This document shows positions 23,857-33,560 of a stretch of 64,000 nucleotides of DNA, in pieces. Under the pieces are notes generated by a model. That model was not told where the DNA came from, ran no database searches, and saw only the letters and a program-made list of their open reading frames with translations. Source of the stretch: an uncultured Lachnospiraceae bacterium (GTDB taxonomy: Bacteria > Bacillota > Clostridia > Lachnospirales > Lachnospiraceae). The position numbers and the translations under genes are program-made. How positions within the stretch are numbered: the stretch's first letter is position 1; each line of letters begins with the position of its first letter. Location: positions 1 to 64,000 of the forward strand of contig CAMNXA010000011.1 in assembly GCA_946566685.1 (NCBI GenBank), given 5' to 3'.

Positions 23857-24198
23857 ATGGAAGATGGAAAAGTAATATTAAAAAAGAAAGTCATCAGGGA
23901 AAGCGATGAATTGATAAGTGGTAAAAGAGATGTGCCTTCGCAGTCCCAGATTCCGGAAGATGTCAATATGCTGGTGACGGGTTTGCTGCATAAAGACGGC
24001 AGATCCTTTGTGCGGGTATCTTTTCTACGAGGAAAGGATTGGGCAGAAGGTATTGTGCCGGATGCAAAGATTGAGAAATCAGAGGGATTTAGCGAAGAGG
24101 AAGTCGGCAGGCTTGCGGCTTATCTTCTGGAACAGAAAGCCATGATTCTGGAACAGGCGAAAGGGGTTAATCCGCTCAGGAATATGTTTGGGATGTAG
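23857..24198 (+). CDS. Conserved hypothetical protein
   Basis: A 113-residue protein with 'VNMLVTGLLHKDGRSFVRVSFLRG' in the middle (probable beta strands) and a C-terminal helix ending NPLRNMFGM. No clear ribosome binding site. Expressed in the same direction as the MgtC gene 52 bp downstream. Function unknown. Confidence 0.7.
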   Translation: MEDGKVILKKKVIRESDELISGKRDVPSQSQIPEDVNMLVTGLLHKDGRSFVRVSFLRGKDWAEGIVPDAKIEKSEGFSEEEVGRLAAYLLEQKAMILEQAKGVNPLRNMFGM

Positions 24199-24252
24199 TA
24201 TAACCAGCCGAATGAAATAACAGCTGGCGAAAAAGTACAGGGGGACAAAGTG

Positions 24253-24927
24253 ATGATCGGTAACTTTTCAGAATGGACAATGCAGAATCTCATCATACGA
24301 ATTGTAGTATCCATGTTTCTTGGCGGTATTATCGGTCTGGACCGGGGGATGAAACACCGCGGCGCGGGTACGAAGACTATGACGGTAGTCTGTCTGGCGG
24401 CCACATTAGTCATGCTGACGGAGCAGTATATTCAGATTCATTTTCCGGGACTTGCCAATATGAACCGGCTGGCGGCACAGGTGATCAGCGGAGTTGGTTT
24501 TCTGGGCGTGGGAACGATCATCATATCCAATCATCGCGTAAGGGGACTGACGACTGCCGCAACACTTTGGGCCAGTGCCGCGATTGGCCTGGCGGTGGGA
24601 ATCGGATTTGTTGAGGGCGGTGTGCTGATCACGCTGGTGATGCTTATTTCCCTGCATGTTCTTCCCTATGTGGAGCGTTTTGCCACCAGAAATTCCCGGT
24701 ATTGTAATGTGATTATTGATCTGGAGGAGAGTCGGTATCTGCATGTGATCATTCAGGATTTGAAAGCCGCCGGCATTACAGTGGATTCTATGGAAATCAG
24801 TACATCCAGGATTGGCGACAGTATTTCGGCATATCTGATTCTCCATACCGGCAAGGGTATGGAGAATACGGATATTTATGAGATTATAACCAAGTCGGAT
24901 AAGGTGGAATCCGTAGATTTTCTTTGA
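24253..24927 (+). CDS. MgtC/SapB family membrane protein
   Basis: A 224-residue protein. ATG at 24253 lies seven bases after GGGGGA; the GTG at 24250 is an alternative. It has four to five transmembrane segments with the family motif GGIIGLDRG and RGLTTAATLWASAAIG, then an ACT-like cytoplasmic tail from residue about 150. MgtC proteins act in magnesium or phosphate stress and inhibit F-type ATPase in Salmonella. No regulator adjoins it here. Confidence 0.9.
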   Translation: MIGNFSEWTMQNLIIRIVVSMFLGGIIGLDRGMKHRGAGTKTMTVVCLAATLVMLTEQYIQIHFPGLANMNRLAAQVISGVGFLGVGTIIISNHRVRGLTTAATLWASAAIGLAVGIGFVEGGVLITLVMLISLHVLPYVERFATRNSRYCNVIIDLEESRYLHVIIQDLKAAGITVDSMEISTSRIGDSISAYLILHTGKGMENTDIYEIITKSDKVESVDFL

Positions 24928-24932
24928 TGGCT

Positions 24933-25685
24933 TTAACGTAATAGTAATCCTACCGGACAGTGGTCGGAACCCAGGATGTCTTTGTAGATGACAGCGTCTT
25001 CCAGCCGGTCTTTCAGGGAAGCCGATGTGATAAAGTAATCAATACGCCACCCCGCGTTCTTTGCACGGGCGCTGAAGCGGTAAGACCACCAGGAATAGAT
25101 ACCTTCCAGATCCGGATAGAAATAACGGAAGGTATCGATAAAGCCAGCCTCCATTAAAGCCGTAAATTTCCCCCGTTCTTCGTCTGTAAAGCCGGCATTT
25201 TTATGATTGGATTTAGGGTTCTTTAAGTCAATTTCCTTATGTGCTACATTCAGATCGCCGCAGAAAATGACAGGTTTGGTCTCTTCCAGTTTTTTCAGAT
25301 AAGCGAGGAAATCCTCTTCCCATTTCATACGATAGTCCAGACGGGCCAGTTCGTTCTGGGAATTGGGGGTGTAGACTGTGATGAAATAGAAATCGGGGTA
25401 TTCCAATGTGATCACGCGGCCTTCATGGTCATGTTCTTCCACGCCGATTCCATAAGAAACGTTTAAAGGTTCCTCTTTGGTAAAAACAGCAGTACCGGAA
25501 TAGCCCTTTTTTTCTGCATAATTCCAGTATTGATGGTAACCCGGCAGATCTAAGTCTATCTGTCCGGCCTGTAATTTGGTCTCCTGCAGGCAGAAGATAT
25601 CAGCGTCTGCTTCTTTAAAAAAGTCCAAAAATCCTTTGCCCACGCAGGCTCGTAATCCATTCACATTCCAAGAAATAAATTTCAT
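24933..25685 (-). CDS. exoA: Exodeoxyribonuclease III
   Basis: A 250-residue AP endonuclease/3'-5' exonuclease of base excision repair. Motifs are WNVNGLRA at the N-terminus, LQETKLQ (metal Glu), [20 protein letters not shown] and SDHCPVGL (catalytic His) at the C-terminus. Length fits the family. It ends five bases from the convergent MgtC gene. Confidence 0.95.
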   Translation of the reverse strand: MKFISWNVNGLRACVGKGFLDFFKEADADIFCLQETKLQAGQIDLDLPGYHQYWNYAEKKGYSGTAVFTKEEPLNVSYGIGVEEHDHEGRVITLEYPDFYFITVYTPNSQNELARLDYRMKWEEDFLAYLKKLEETKPVIFCGDLNVAHKEIDLKNPKSNHKNAGFTDEERGKFTALMEAGFIDTFRYFYPDLEGIYSWWSYRFSARAKNAGWRIDYFITSASLKDRLEDAVIYKDILGSDHCPVGLLLR

Positions 25686-25826
25686 GACAGTTTCCCTTCT
25701 TTTGTTTATAATGCTTTCGATGATTGACTTTATTATACGGTATTGAGTATCAGCTTATCAACCGGTTTTTTAAAGCTTTATCGATTCCTGTACATTATTT
25801 CATCTTACGCATATCAGGAAATGCCT

Positions 25827-26720
25827 CTAACAATAATTGAATACAGGAAGTCCCTGTGCTTCTAATTTTTCCTGGAAAATTTGTGAGGTCTGTTTATCCA
25901 TTTGAGCAAATATCTCTGCACTTCTACCCACCATTTTATATTTGCTCTCTCCATAAGAATGATAAGGGATCAACTCAATTCGCTGGATGTTTTCTGCATG
26001 TTGTAAATACCTGCAATAAGCATCCATTTCCTTTTTGGAATCATTAACATTCTTAATGCATGGAATACGGATCCATATGGGAGAAATTTTCTTTAATTTA
26101 ATTAAATTATTTAGTATCCTATCATTATCCACACCTGTAAACTTTTGATGCAAATTACAATCCATACTCTTCAAATCATATAAAAATAAATCTGTGTATG
26201 GTAAGATTCTCTGAAAATATTCCCATGGGATATTACCTGCGGTATCTACAGCAGTATGGATTCCCAGAGCTTTACATTCCTTTAATACTTCTTCTAAAAA
26301 ATCAATTTGCAGCATGGCTTCACCGCCTGAAAATGTAATGCCGCCTCCGGAATTATTATATAAATGGATATCCTTCATCACTTCTTCCATAATATCCTCG
26401 ACTGTACATTCCTGCCCTATGATTTCTAATGCCTTTGTATAACATATCTCTGCACATTTTCCACAATCTGTACAGGTTTCATGCAAATGCGTCAACCGGC
26501 CATTTACAATCTGGCGGGCTTTGGTTTCACATGCGTCAACACATGCAGCACATCCGATACACTTTTTTGCATGAAACATTAATTCAGGAGTAGCGTTCTG
26601 CGATTCCGGGTTATGGCACCATGCACATTTTAAATTACATCCCTTAAAAAATACCGTTGTACGTATTCCCGGGCCGTCATGAACAGAAAAATGTTGAATG
26701 TTAAATATTGTTCCCTTCAT
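25827..26720 (-). CDS. Glycyl radical enzyme activase (radical SAM)
   Basis: A 297-residue radical SAM protein with CNLKCAWC (residues about 29-36) for the catalytic [4Fe-4S] cluster, followed by two ferredoxin-type Cys clusters (CIGCAACVDAC and CTDCGKCAEIC). This layout is that of activases for non-formate glycyl radical enzymes. It installs the Gly radical on the enzyme encoded 48 bp upstream and is the last gene of the operon that starts at the binding protein. Confidence 0.93.
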   Translation of the reverse strand: MKGTIFNIQHFSVHDGPGIRTTVFFKGCNLKCAWCHNPESQNATPELMFHAKKCIGCAACVDACETKARQIVNGRLTHLHETCTDCGKCAEICYTKALEIIGQECTVEDIMEEVMKDIHLYNNSGGGITFSGGEAMLQIDFLEEVLKECKALGIHTAVDTAGNIPWEYFQRILPYTDLFLYDLKSMDCNLHQKFTGVDNDRILNNLIKLKKISPIWIRIPCIKNVNDSKKEMDAYCRYLQHAENIQRIELIPYHSYGESKYKMVGRSAEIFAQMDKQTSQIFQEKLEAQGLPVFNYC

Positions 26721-26768
26721 CCACTGTATCTCATACTTTCCTTTTTTTACAAAAACCGGTTCTTATCT

Positions 26769-29003
26769 TTAGTGCGCACGGTTTCTGTTAATCATTTCAT
26801 TTTGAAGTTCTTCATCCAATGACGTAAAGTATGCACTGAATCCCCACACTCTGACAATTAGATTTTTGTATCTTTCTGGATTTTTTTGTGCTTCTTCAAG
26901 AACAGTTGCGTCTGTGAGATTGAAGTCAACCACATTGCCTCCCACATCCAAAAAGCTGCGAATAACCGCAGAAAAGATGGTGCTGTCCATATTATTGGGT
27001 GAAAATGGGAAATCCAGATATAATACCGCCGATGCAGGATAGTTTTCCATGCGCAGTTTAGCTAATCCTTCCATAATCCGGCTGATATTCGTCTGACCGA
27101 CTGCTTCACTGGGTCCCATCCCTCGGGATAATATTTCGCCTTGTTTTCTTCCATCCGGAGTAGCTTCCGTATCACGCAAAGAAACATACCCGGTATTGGT
27201 AAATAGAGAGCTTTCGAACCACCCGCCACGTGAATTTGGAATGCCTGAAAGTATCTGGGATAAATCCTCAGATATTTCTGAAGCCAGCTGGTTAATTTCT
27301 CCGCTGTCTCTCCCCCATTTATCTACTCTGTGAACCAAAAAGGCCCTTGTTCTTTCACAGTCAGAAAAATTACTGTTTAAGCATTTTATCATCTCCTCCA
27401 AAGTCATATTCTTATCATCAAACACTGCTTTTTTGATTGCAAATAGAGAATCGACCAAAGTGCCAAATCCCACAGGCGAAAAACTGGATGTATTATACTT
27501 TGCCCCGCCCTGTGTCATATCCCTTGCGTTTTCAATGCACCCGGTTATGGTAGCTGAGTATAACGGGCAGGGATTATACGTATACCACATTTTTTCATAT
27601 CGGTTAAAATACTTTGCCACCTGGTACATAATTTGCCTGACTTTTCCAACAAAGCAGGCATAGAATTCAGCATAACTCAAACAAGTATGTATATCCGGTC
27701 GTTCAATGCTTTCGTGTATCCAAAAATCTCTGTCTCCGACACCTAAAATGAGTAATAAAAGTTTCGGCAGGCTTACATAGATATACGCCCGGCAATTTAT
27801 TTCGGTTTCGCTTAAAAGCGGTTCCTGACACCCTCCTGCAACATATAATCTGACATCCGCCAGTTCCTTTCCCTGTCGTACATTTGCCGGGATCAGTATT
27901 TCGTCATTAAAAATGGAGAGAACATTCTTGCCCTTTGCAATAATTTTTCCTAATTTTTCAAAATATGCAATTGGATGTCGGTGACTGATTCTTGCCTGAA
28001 GCTTTGGGTTTACCAATTCCTGCTCTTCAAATATTTCCAATATCATCTGCGTCACTTCATTATAGACAAGCTTTCCATTTTTGTCGCATCCTCCGATTGT
28101 CATGGCAGTGTTGGCGCCGCCATCCGGCGGATGATTCCTCAAATCCCATTTTGCATCCGTCAAATTAAGGGCAAAAGACAAAAGATCCTTTGCTTCCCTT
28201 CTTGTTAATCTGCCTTCTTCTACGTCCTTTTTGTAGTAGGGATATAACAACCTGTCAAAGTGGCCTATGATTGCAATGCCGATTCCCTCCATCCCCATGA
28301 CAATTTCGCGCATGAACCATATTGTATTCAACGCTTCATAAAATGTCTGCGGAGGCATTGCGGGAATTCGCCCTGCCGTTTCGGCAATGGTCAACAAATT
28401 TTCTCTTATTTCATCGTCCCTTTCGCAGTCTGCCAATCTGGAGGCTTCGGCTGAAAAACTTTGTGCAATCTCTTTCAATACACTGCATCCATAGATTGCG
28501 CTTTCCAAAAAAGCCCTTCCATCTGCATCCTCTATTTGTTCTCTTTTTTTCTGCGCCTGTGCAATGATCCCGTCTAAACCGTAATTGAGAACTTTTTCAT
28601 ATCCGATACAGTGATGTGCAAAATCCGTAAAAAAGAATGAAATAAAAACGTTGAGATCCTTATAATAATCTCGAAATGCAAAAAATTCACGCTCTATTTC
28701 TCTGTTTTCCCGCATCATCTCCCCGCCAATGCCGGGCTCCGGCGGAAAGGAAGCCGTTAAACCGTTTCTTGCCCTTCCGGTACACAGTTCAAAGTAAAAA
28801 GGGAAATTTCTGAAAACATGCACCTTGCACCGACTTGCTAATCCGTAAACTTTCATTTTTTCTTTACATGGATTTTTTTCTCTCGTTTCTTGATCCAGTG
28901 TTCCGGTTTCCTTTTCGACATCAACCGGATATGTTGAATAGTATTCGTCAAATTCTGCATAAAATTGTTCTCTATACTTTTCATACGATAATACATTTCC
29001 CAT
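26769..29003 (-). CDS. Glycyl radical enzyme, putative dehydratase/lyase of unknown substrate
   Basis: A 744-residue protein of the pyruvate formate-lyase superfamily. The active-site loop is AGGCQEP with Cys392 and Glu394, the C-x-E arrangement of dehydratase and C-S/C-N lyase members rather than the CC of PFL. The radical loop is RVWGFSAYF with Gly721. It is shorter than most members (about 790-850 residues). The start follows AAGGAGAATTGACCG. Context is an ABC sugar-type importer, a zinc dehydrogenase and an activase, so the substrate is probably an imported polyol, sugar or small hydroxy compound. It could be near glycerol or propanediol dehydratases, HypD or 1,5-anhydroglucitol-type lyases, but residues needed to tell are not decisive by eye. 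Confidence 0.93.
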   Translation of the reverse strand: MGNVLSYEKYREQFYAEFDEYYSTYPVDVEKETGTLDQETREKNPCKEKMKVYGLASRCKVHVFRNFPFYFELCTGRARNGLTASFPPEPGIGGEMMRENREIEREFFAFRDYYKDLNVFISFFFTDFAHHCIGYEKVLNYGLDGIIAQAQKKREQIEDADGRAFLESAIYGCSVLKEIAQSFSAEASRLADCERDDEIRENLLTIAETAGRIPAMPPQTFYEALNTIWFMREIVMGMEGIGIAIIGHFDRLLYPYYKKDVEEGRLTRREAKDLLSFALNLTDAKWDLRNHPPDGGANTAMTIGGCDKNGKLVYNEVTQMILEIFEEQELVNPKLQARISHRHPIAYFEKLGKIIAKGKNVLSIFNDEILIPANVRQGKELADVRLYVAGGCQEPLLSETEINCRAYIYVSLPKLLLLILGVGDRDFWIHESIERPDIHTCLSYAEFYACFVGKVRQIMYQVAKYFNRYEKMWYTYNPCPLYSATITGCIENARDMTQGGAKYNTSSFSPVGFGTLVDSLFAIKKAVFDDKNMTLEEMIKCLNSNFSDCERTRAFLVHRVDKWGRDSGEINQLASEISEDLSQILSGIPNSRGGWFESSLFTNTGYVSLRDTEATPDGRKQGEILSRGMGPSEAVGQTNISRIMEGLAKLRMENYPASAVLYLDFPFSPNNMDSTIFSAVIRSFLDVGGNVVDFNLTDATVLEEAQKNPERYKNLIVRVWGFSAYFTSLDEELQNEMINRNRAH

Positions 29004-29016
29004 CGGTCAATTCTCC

Positions 29017-30039
29017 TTAGAATGTCAAAACTATTTTTAAGCCCTGCCGTTTTCTTATTAATGCAAAACCATCTTCATAATGCTCTATGGGAATTTTATG
29101 TGTCACATAATCAGACAGATTTACTTTTCCCTCTTTTACATAATTCAAAACTTCATTTTGGATGGTAACCAAATGACCATAATCAGGCCATTGAACGGAT
29201 TGGATTTTCCAGCTATAATCCGAATGCTCCCAATCAATCATCTGATTATTCTTTAAGCCTATCCCATAAATCCCAATCGTGCCGCCCGGCTTAATACATC
29301 TGAGGCCCTGACTAAGAGTGCCGCCATTCCCAACCGCATCTATAAACAAATCTGCTGCGCCCATGTACTTTCGCACTTTTTCAACAATATCTTCATTATG
29401 TGTATTGACCACAACATCAGCTCCCACCTCTAAAGCTTTGGACATCCTGGCTTCATGATGACCGCCCAATATTATGGATCTTGCACCTAATAATTTGCAA
29501 AAATTGGCCATCGCTATGCCCACCGGGCCACAGCCCATGATCACTATACGCATGCCTTCACATACTGCAAGACGCTTTGCTGCACTATATACCTCTTCCA
29601 AAGTAATGAGCATAGATGCCTCAACTTCATCTATAAAGGGGGGAACAACGATTCTGGATTTTAAACTGACATCATCTATGGTTATTCCATCTTCTTCCAT
29701 AGACATACAATCAGCAACCGTTGTAAATTCAGAAAAACCACCCCACAACGAATAGTATTTATCGTTATCACAAAGTCCGGGACGCAAAACCAAATCTCCC
29801 ACTTTGTAGTATTTTACCTTTTTTCCTGTTTCGATGACCCTTCCGACCGCTTCATGCCCCAGTACAGCTGGATAAGTGGAAAACCCTTTTAGATGGCCAT
29901 CCATGATTTTTAACTCTGTACCATTGCATATTCCACAACCAACCGTCTGCACCAATGCATCATAATCTCCTATGTCCGGCCTGGGGAGATCTTCTCTTAA
30001 CGAAACATTTCCTTTTCCATCCGTTATTAAGCCTTTCAT
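29017..30039 (-). CDS. Zinc-dependent alcohol dehydrogenase (MDR family)
   Basis: A 340-residue medium-chain dehydrogenase. Catalytic zinc ligands are Cys35 in GCGICNGTE and His62-Glu63 in LGHE; the Rossmann motif is GCGPVGIA. The four-Cys structural zinc loop seen in many members is absent (only one Cys in that stretch). It probably oxidises or reduces an alcohol or polyol linked to the glycyl radical enzyme encoded 13 bp downstream, using NAD(P). The exact substrate is unknown. Confidence 0.88.
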   Translation of the reverse strand: MKGLITDGKGNVSLREDLPRPDIGDYDALVQTVGCGICNGTELKIMDGHLKGFSTYPAVLGHEAVGRVIETGKKVKYYKVGDLVLRPGLCDNDKYYSLWGGFSEFTTVADCMSMEEDGITIDDVSLKSRIVVPPFIDEVEASMLITLEEVYSAAKRLAVCEGMRIVIMGCGPVGIAMANFCKLLGARSIILGGHHEARMSKALEVGADVVVNTHNEDIVEKVRKYMGAADLFIDAVGNGGTLSQGLRCIKPGGTIGIYGIGLKNNQMIDWEHSDYSWKIQSVQWPDYGHLVTIQNEVLNYVKEGKVNLSDYVTHKIPIEHYEDGFALIRKRQGLKIVLTF

Positions 30040-30083
30040 CTATCCATTCATCCTTTCCGAAATTTTATTCTTTATCTTAAGCC

Positions 30084-30938
30084 CTATCCTTTCACAGCAC
30101 CTGCGGTCAAACCCTTTTCCATTTTTTCCTGAAGCAGTATGTACATGATGATTGGCGGAATGATACTTACGCCAATGGCAGCCATTACCGCACCGTAGTC
30201 CGATGTATATGCCCCGAAAAATGACAGCAGACCGATAGAGATGGTTTTCATACTGTCTTTGCTGATAAATACCAACGGAAACAAAAGATTATTCCAGGCG
30301 GAAACAAAATTAAAAATGGATGCACTCACAAGGGAAGGCATTGATAAAGGCAGTATAATTCTAAAGAAAATAATTACCGGGTCTGCGCCGTCCATAACGG
30401 CAGCTTCTTCTAATTCGTCTGGTAATCCTTTCATATATCCGGTAACAATAAAAACCGTCATCGAAAGACAAAATGCTGAATACAACAAAACTAACACCGG
30501 GAAATTATTGACAATTCCCAACTTTCCAAAAGTGACAGCAAGTGGTATGATAACTGTTTGTATCGGAACCATCATCCCTGCTATAAATAATAAATACACA
30601 AAGCCTTTTCCTTTAAATTTAAATTTCGCCAGGATGTAACTTGCCAAAGATCCAATAAGGGCACTGACAAATAAGGTCGCTGTTGTCAAGACAATGCTGT
30701 TTTTGAAATAAACTCCCATCTTTCCGATTGTCCATGCCCTGACGTAATTTTCCCATTGAGGAGTCCCTGGCAGCGAAAATGGAGCTGCAAAAATATCTGT
30801 ATTATCTTTTAAAGAAGAGTTGAGTGTAAAAAAAACTGGATACAAGCAGATAACAGCAAAAACGCTTAAAATGGCATATAATAGTATTTGACAGATTCGC
30901 TTTTTTCTTTTGGCTTTCCTATTTAAACTTGTCTCCAA
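30084..30938 (-). CDS. ABC sugar permease, MalG/AraQ type
   Basis: A 284-residue inner-membrane permease with six predicted segments and the EAA loop ELEEAAVMDGADPVIIFFRIILP. The start is TTG at 30938 after GAGGAGGACGTAAGGT and overlaps the preceding permease by 16 bp, giving coupling. It partners with the next permease and the binding lipoprotein. No ATPase gene is in the operon, so a shared MsmK-type ATPase encoded elsewhere would be required, as is usual in Firmicutes carbohydrate importers. Confidence 0.9.
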   Translation of the reverse strand: METSLNRKAKRKKRICQILLYAILSVFAVICLYPVFFTLNSSLKDNTDIFAAPFSLPGTPQWENYVRAWTIGKMGVYFKNSIVLTTATLFVSALIGSLASYILAKFKFKGKGFVYLLFIAGMMVPIQTVIIPLAVTFGKLGIVNNFPVLVLLYSAFCLSMTVFIVTGYMKGLPDELEEAAVMDGADPVIIFFRIILPLSMPSLVSASIFNFVSAWNNLLFPLVFISKDSMKTISIGLLSFFGAYTSDYGAVMAAIGVSIIPPIIMYILLQEKMEKGLTAGAVKG

Positions 30939-31855
30939 ACCTTACGTCCTCCTCTCTCTTTAGTGGCACTCTTTTTGTCCTCCTTATTCATGATTTTTAA
31001 AGAGACGATAGTAATAACAAGACTTATCATAAACATAATAGTTGATATTGCACTGCCAATCCCATAATGGTTATACTTAAATGCCTGGCTATACAACAGT
31101 GTTGCCGGTACATGTGTTAATCCGTTCGGTCCACCTTCTGTCATAACAAAAACCATATCAAACACCTTCAATACACCTGTTATAATCATTACCACTGATA
31201 TTTTTATGGATTCCCAGATCATGGGTACCATGATATGTATTACTCTTTTCCAGGTATTTGCACCATCTATTGTAGCTGATTCAAGAATTTCATCTGGGAT
31301 GGAATTCATGGCAGCCAGCCCGATCACAATGTAATATGCAGCACTGGCCCAGGTCGTAACTAAAATGATACACATCATTGCAGTTTTAGAATTCACTAAC
31401 CATCCGGTACAAAGATTTTCCAGCCCCAGCTTACTTAAAAGATTGTTAAGAACGCCCGTTTCGTTAGGTTTTAAAATAAACTGCCATAACAATCCTGTTG
31501 CTGTAACAGGCAAGATCATCGGTATAAAATAAACAGCTTTAAAAAATTTCTGACCATGTTTGGTATAATACAAAAGTATGGCAAAGAAAAACCCGATTGG
31601 AAGCTGTGTCAAAATTCCGATCAAAACAAAAAGAAGAATATTCGCGATTGCTCTATGAAACTGTGCATCATTTATAAGCGCCTTAAAATTATCCAGGCCC
31701 ACATATGCAAGCGGAACGCCCTGTATTCCGGGCCATTCAAAAAAAGAAAAATAAAATGATTGCAACACAGGAATACACTCAAAAATGATATAAACCAAAA
31801 GAGCCGGGAGCAAAAACAGAAATATAATTTTTTTATTGCGATGGTATTGTTCCAT
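30923..31855 (-). CDS. ABC sugar permease, MalF/UgpA type
   Basis: A 310-residue permease with six membrane segments and the EAA motif (ILESATIDGANTWKRVIHIMVP). The ATG at 31855 was chosen because AGAGGTGATAAG precedes it; an upstream in-frame start at 31891 lacks a binding site. Third from last of the importer genes in transcription order, directly after the binding protein. Confidence 0.9.
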   Translation of the reverse strand: MEQYHRNKKIIFLFLLPALLVYIIFECIPVLQSFYFSFFEWPGIQGVPLAYVGLDNFKALINDAQFHRAIANILLFVLIGILTQLPIGFFFAILLYYTKHGQKFFKAVYFIPMILPVTATGLLWQFILKPNETGVLNNLLSKLGLENLCTGWLVNSKTAMMCIILVTTWASAAYYIVIGLAAMNSIPDEILESATIDGANTWKRVIHIMVPMIWESIKISVVMIITGVLKVFDMVFVMTEGGPNGLTHVPATLLYSQAFKYNHYGIGSAISTIMFMISLVITIVSLKIMNKEDKKSATKERGGRKVWRQV

Positions 31856-31940
31856 TCTTATCACCTCTGATACGGATGTATAACCACCCAATGAAATAGC
31901 GTGAACAGCAGTCCATTGGGCGGTAACATCTTCTGCATTC

Positions 31941-33308
31941 TTACTGATTATTATCTATTTCAGCCTGGATCGACCTGGCAGTGTCCTCCGGTGATGTTCC
32001 AAGCATCATTCCCACTAATGAATTTCTTATAACATCCTGCATTGAAGTTATTTCATCATATTCAAATACATCGCCGCCGTATGTTGTCAGCTCATTATTA
32101 AGTACAAGTGCTTTTTCCATGAGGGGACTCATTTCATAACCATCTGTATTGATGTCAGATCTGCCTGGTAATTGATTGCAGACTTTCAGTCGTACTTCTT
32201 CTGAATATGCACTATGTGTAAATTTGGCCCATTCGAGAGTGATCTCCTTTTCGTATCCCTCTAACTTTCCGTTATATACATGTGCATCTGTATAAACCGC
32301 AGAGTTGTCTTTGTACTCTATGGCATCTTCAAAGTACGGAATCTGGAAAAAGTCCAGGGAATCTGCAATTTCTGAAGCCTCCGCAGTCGGTATGAACCAA
32401 AGGGGGACACAGATCATGGCATATTTTCCACTCAGGAAATTGGCATTCTCTGTACTCCAATCAATTCCTTCAAAATTTTCCTCAAAGGCGCCCCTGTCTT
32501 TAAAGCTCTTCAAAATTTCAAGCGTTTCCACTATATTTTCATCCGTCCATTTCGCTTCTCTTGATCCGATTTTCTTAATATTTTCAACGCCTGCTTTTTT
32601 GTATACAATGCAATTATAAAAATGCCCCAATCTCCAGGTATCCTTTGCGCCCATTCCCATAGGTGTAATACCTGCGGCATTTAATTTATCAAATGCGGCG
32701 ATCAGATCCTCCATCGTTTCGGGTACTTTGTCTATTCCTGCCTGGGCAAATAGATCCTTATTATAAAAAATTACTTCCGGCTGCATCGCAAACGGCAGCG
32801 CATAAATGCCATCCACTCCATAATTTGACAGGTTATATGAAGATAATGTTGGATCTGCCAGCCCCAAAGTAAATTCAGTATCTTCCAGCAAAGAGGACAA
32901 ATCCATAGCCAAACCGTTTTTAGCATATTCCACTAAAGAGGCGGCCCCGTATTGCATCCACATATTTGGTAAATTTCCAGTTGCAATCGCAGTTTTTAAT
33001 TTGTTATTGTATGCTGCTTCGTCAGCAACGGAATCATCCTGGAAAGTTACATTAGGGTGTAATTCAGAAAACTTCTCCATCATTGTCTGGAGCCACTGTG
33101 CCTGTACATCACTTCCGGCATATCTTGTCAGTACAGTAATTGTCACCTCAGGTTCTTTGGCCGCAGAAGTATCAGCTGTCTCGGTAGTGGCAGAAGGTTC
33201 TGACTTCACTTGTGAATCATCGGTTTCGGAAGCATTATTTCCGCAGCCTGCCAGCAGGCCAATTGATAAACACGCAGTGAGTAATACAGCAATTATTTTT
33301 CTTTTCAT
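31941..33308 (-). CDS. Sugar-type ABC substrate-binding lipoprotein
   Basis: A 455-residue lipoprotein after AGAGAGGGAAACC. The signal peptide (first 22 residues) ends at lipobox LLAGC. The mature part has the family-1 extracellular sugar-binding pattern (WLQTMMEKFSELHPNVTF, NLPNMWMQYGAASLVEYA, YALPFAMQPEVIFYNKDLF). It is the first gene of the operon, so its upstream 250 bp should hold the regulated promoter. Confidence 0.9.
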   Translation of the reverse strand: MKRKIIAVLLTACLSIGLLAGCGNNASETDDSQVKSEPSATTETADTSAAKEPEVTITVLTRYAGSDVQAQWLQTMMEKFSELHPNVTFQDDSVADEAAYNNKLKTAIATGNLPNMWMQYGAASLVEYAKNGLAMDLSSLLEDTEFTLGLADPTLSSYNLSNYGVDGIYALPFAMQPEVIFYNKDLFAQAGIDKVPETMEDLIAAFDKLNAAGITPMGMGAKDTWRLGHFYNCIVYKKAGVENIKKIGSREAKWTDENIVETLEILKSFKDRGAFEENFEGIDWSTENANFLSGKYAMICVPLWFIPTAEASEIADSLDFFQIPYFEDAIEYKDNSAVYTDAHVYNGKLEGYEKEITLEWAKFTHSAYSEEVRLKVCNQLPGRSDINTDGYEMSPLMEKALVLNNELTTYGGDVFEYDEITSMQDVIRNSLVGMMLGTSPEDTARSIQAEIDNNQ

Positions 33309-33508
33309 GGTTTCCCTCTCTTTCTTTTTCTTTAAATAATTCGAATTATCTGGTGACATTATTACAGCATATCCTGTTACCTGCCTCAATGAATTATTTT
33401 AATGGAATTCAAAAATTTTTTGTTCATTCTATATTTTTCTGTACCTTAGGGCAAAATATTTTTGGATTTAAAAAAATTTTTAGATTTCTGAATGTTATCT
33501 CTATAGAT

Positions 33509-33537
33509 AAAAAAAGAGACCAACCTTCGTCAGTCCC
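33509..33537 (-). terminator. Terminator after araC-type gene
   Basis: On the minus strand GGGACTGAC pairs with GTTGGTCTC (nine pairs including wobble) around a GAAG loop (plus-strand 33516-33537), then a run of seven T. It separates the regulator from the importer operon. Confidence 0.85.
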
Positions 33538-33560
33538 TTTTGTATCATCTATTCAGCTGT

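Noticed and set aside
26769-29003. Pyruvate formate-lyase or choline lyase assignment for the GRE
   Set aside because: The active site is C-x-E rather than Cys-Cys, so not PFL; no microcompartment or choline genes flank it, so CutC is not supported.
30084-33308. Complete ABC importer with its own ATPase
   Set aside because: No ATPase gene lies in the operon or next to it; a shared one must be assumed.
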